Source: Natronohydrobacter sp. (GTDB lineage: Bacteria; Pseudomonadota; Alphaproteobacteria; Rhodobacterales; Rhodobacteraceae). Taken from it: a DNA stretch of 6,227 bases. The first letter of the stretch is position 1. Each line of letters starts with the position of its first letter. The notes beneath the pieces were generated by a model that was not told where the DNA came from, made no database searches, and worked only from the letters and a program-made list of their open reading frames with translations. Made by a program: the position numbers and the translations under genes. The stretch is taken from the NCBI GenBank assembly GCA_007118445.1, contig SKRP01000120.1, positions 1 through 6,227 on the forward strand, in the 5' to 3' direction. Positions 5,741 to 6,227 of the stretch are shown here, piece by piece.

Positions 5741-5902
5741 TCAGCTGCCGGCAGCGCGTGCCGCAGCGGCCGCGAACCAGTTGATGCCGTTCGACAGCAC
5801 CACCAGGTGAATCATCGCGGCAAGCAGGAAGAGGAAGACGCCCTGGGCCACGAACACGCGGCGGGGGTCGAAAATGAGCCAGATCTTGTAGAATTTGGAC
5901 AT
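5741..5902 (-). CDS. pufA: Light-harvesting complex 1 alpha polypeptide
   Basis: The alpha chain pairs with PufB, binds bacteriochlorophyll a and carotenoid, and assembles as the LH1 ring around the reaction centre. The translation, 53 residues, starts MSKFYKIWLIFDPRRVFVAQ, almost identical to the R. sphaeroides and R. capsulatus proteins as I recall them. One membrane helix spans about 15-36; His32 is the bacteriochlorophyll ligand and Trp42 (INW) the likely hydrogen-bond donor. The loop between them is one residue shorter than in R. sphaeroides, and the tail is short and Ala-rich (WFAAAAARAAGS) against a 58-residue R. sphaeroides chain. GGAAGGA lies upstream, beginning at the pufB stop; the spacer between the two genes is 13 bases. 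A strong hairpin follows the stop codon. Confidence 0.97.
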   Translation of the reverse strand: MSKFYKIWLIFDPRRVFVAQGVFLFLLAAMIHLVVLSNGINWFAAAAARAAGS

Positions 5903-5915
5903 TGGTTATCCTTCC

Positions 5916-6065
5916 TCAGAACCAAGGGCGCCAGATATAGGTTGCCAGGTGGGCAACCACTGCAACGCCTACAAAGAGGGTCAGACCGCTCATGTAGACT
6001 GAGTGCAGTTCCTGGGCCTGCTCATCAGTAAGACCTGTGAAAGACAGATCAGTATTTTCAGCCAT
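5916..6065 (-). CDS. pufB: Light-harvesting complex 1 beta polypeptide
   Basis: The beta chain of the LH1 antenna has 49 residues, the usual length. It contains the conserved N-terminal stretch TGLTDEQAQELHSVYMSGL (10-28), one membrane helix, bacteriochlorophyll ligand His39 in VVAHLA, and the typical C-terminus YIWRPWF. Residue 29 is Thr where the R. sphaeroides chain, from memory, has Trp. The ATG is preceded by a strong ribosome site, CCGGAGGA with about 5 bases of spacing, fitting the high LH1 output. pufB is the first structural gene after pufQ, and two hairpins lie just upstream. Confidence 0.97.
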   Translation of the reverse strand: MAENTDLSFTGLTDEQAQELHSVYMSGLTLFVGVAVVAHLATYIWRPWF

Positions 6066-6089
6066 AGTATCCTCCGGATCATAAGACTG

Positions 6090-6108
6090 CGCCGCACACC
6101 CTGCGGCG
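6090..6108 (-). other. Hairpin in the pufB leader
   Basis: CGCCGCA (6090-6096) and TGCGGCG (6102-6108) form a perfect 7-bp stem with a 5-base loop, 24 bases upstream of the pufB start and close to its ribosome site. A 5' stability or translation role for the processed pufBA mRNA is plausible. Confidence 0.6.
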
Positions 6109-6145
6109 AGGATGGTAGCCCCTCCCTCTAGGGCAGGACGACCTC

Positions 6146-6168
6146 TCCCGAAGGCAGTACCTTCGGGA
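6146..6168 (-). other. pufQ-pufB intercistronic hairpin
   Basis: TCCCGAAGG (6146-6154) and CCTTCGGGA (6160-6168) form a perfect 9-bp stem with a 5-base loop between pufQ and pufB. Processing of the puf primary transcript in this region, separating pufQ from the abundant pufBALMX message, is known in Rhodobacter; the hairpin is a likely boundary structure. Confidence 0.7.
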
Positions 6169-6187
6169 ATTCGGAACCCTCAGCTTT

Positions 6188-6227
6188 TCAGCTGCGGAAA
6201 ATGATAGGCGCGATGACGCTTGCGTCA
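6188..6227 (-). CDS. pufQ: C-terminal end of PufQ (partial)
   Basis: Only the last 12 codons and the stop TGA (6190-6188) fall in the window. They read DASVIAPIIFRS, which fits the end of PufQ, recalled as EAGEITPEIFRP in R. capsulatus: the spaced A, I, P and IFR positions agree. PufQ is a small membrane protein needed for normal bacteriochlorophyll formation and precedes pufB in the Rhodobacter puf operon. The distance to pufB (about 120 bases) and the hairpins between fit that layout. The call rests on a short match plus position. Confidence 0.7.
   Translation of the reverse strand, partial: DASVIAPIIFRS

Noticed and set aside
6066..6227. Search for the main puf promoter and a TGT-N12-ACA PpsR/CrtJ site upstream of pufB.
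   Set aside because: None seen. In the known operons the regulated promoter lies upstream of pufQ, outside this window.

Overview
The window carries the 3' part of a purple-bacterial photosynthesis gene cluster. Almost every gene is on the minus strand, so transcription runs from high to low coordinates. In that order: the last codons of pufQ, then pufB and pufA (light-harvesting complex 1 beta and alpha), pufL and pufM (reaction-centre L and M), pufX, a structured 3' untranslated region ending in an intrinsic terminator, dxs, a membrane-anchored protein with a helix-hairpin-helix domain, and a CIA30-domain protein. The left edge holds the end of an unrelated plus-strand gene that converges on this set.

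The order pufQ-B-A-L-M-X, with pufX directly after pufM and no cytochrome gene pufC, points to the Rhodobacter-like branch of the Rhodobacteraceae (Alphaproteobacteria). The LH1 and reaction-centre proteins are clearly close to those of Rhodobacter sphaeroides and R. capsulatus. Differences such as a short LH1-alpha tail, a divergent PufX and a changed reaction-centre docking surface suggest a related genus rather than those species. The exact genus cannot be read from the window.

The genes form one functional unit. PufL and PufM build the photochemical core, PufA and PufB the antenna ring around it, and PufX the opening in that ring for quinone exchange. Dxs makes the first isoprenoid precursor, needed for carotenoids, the bacteriochlorophyll phytyl tail and ubiquinone. 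The intergenic regions carry hairpins where known puf operons have their mRNA processing and stability elements: two between pufQ and pufB, two between pufA and pufL, and at least three after pufX, the last a textbook terminator.

The remaining genes and spacers are less ordinary. The two genes after dxs both carry domains that I associate with respiratory complex I, and they overlap by GTGA. The convergent spacer at the left edge (about 131-300) is mostly a palindromic, CTCTAG-bounded element of a type common in alphaproteobacterial genomes; it supplies the stop codon of the CIA30 gene. The spacer between the puf terminator and dxs (3348-3440) holds three consecutive inverted repeats and a possible dxs promoter. 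I saw no CRISPR array, insertion sequence, rRNA or tRNA, and nothing that amounts to a wholly new system.
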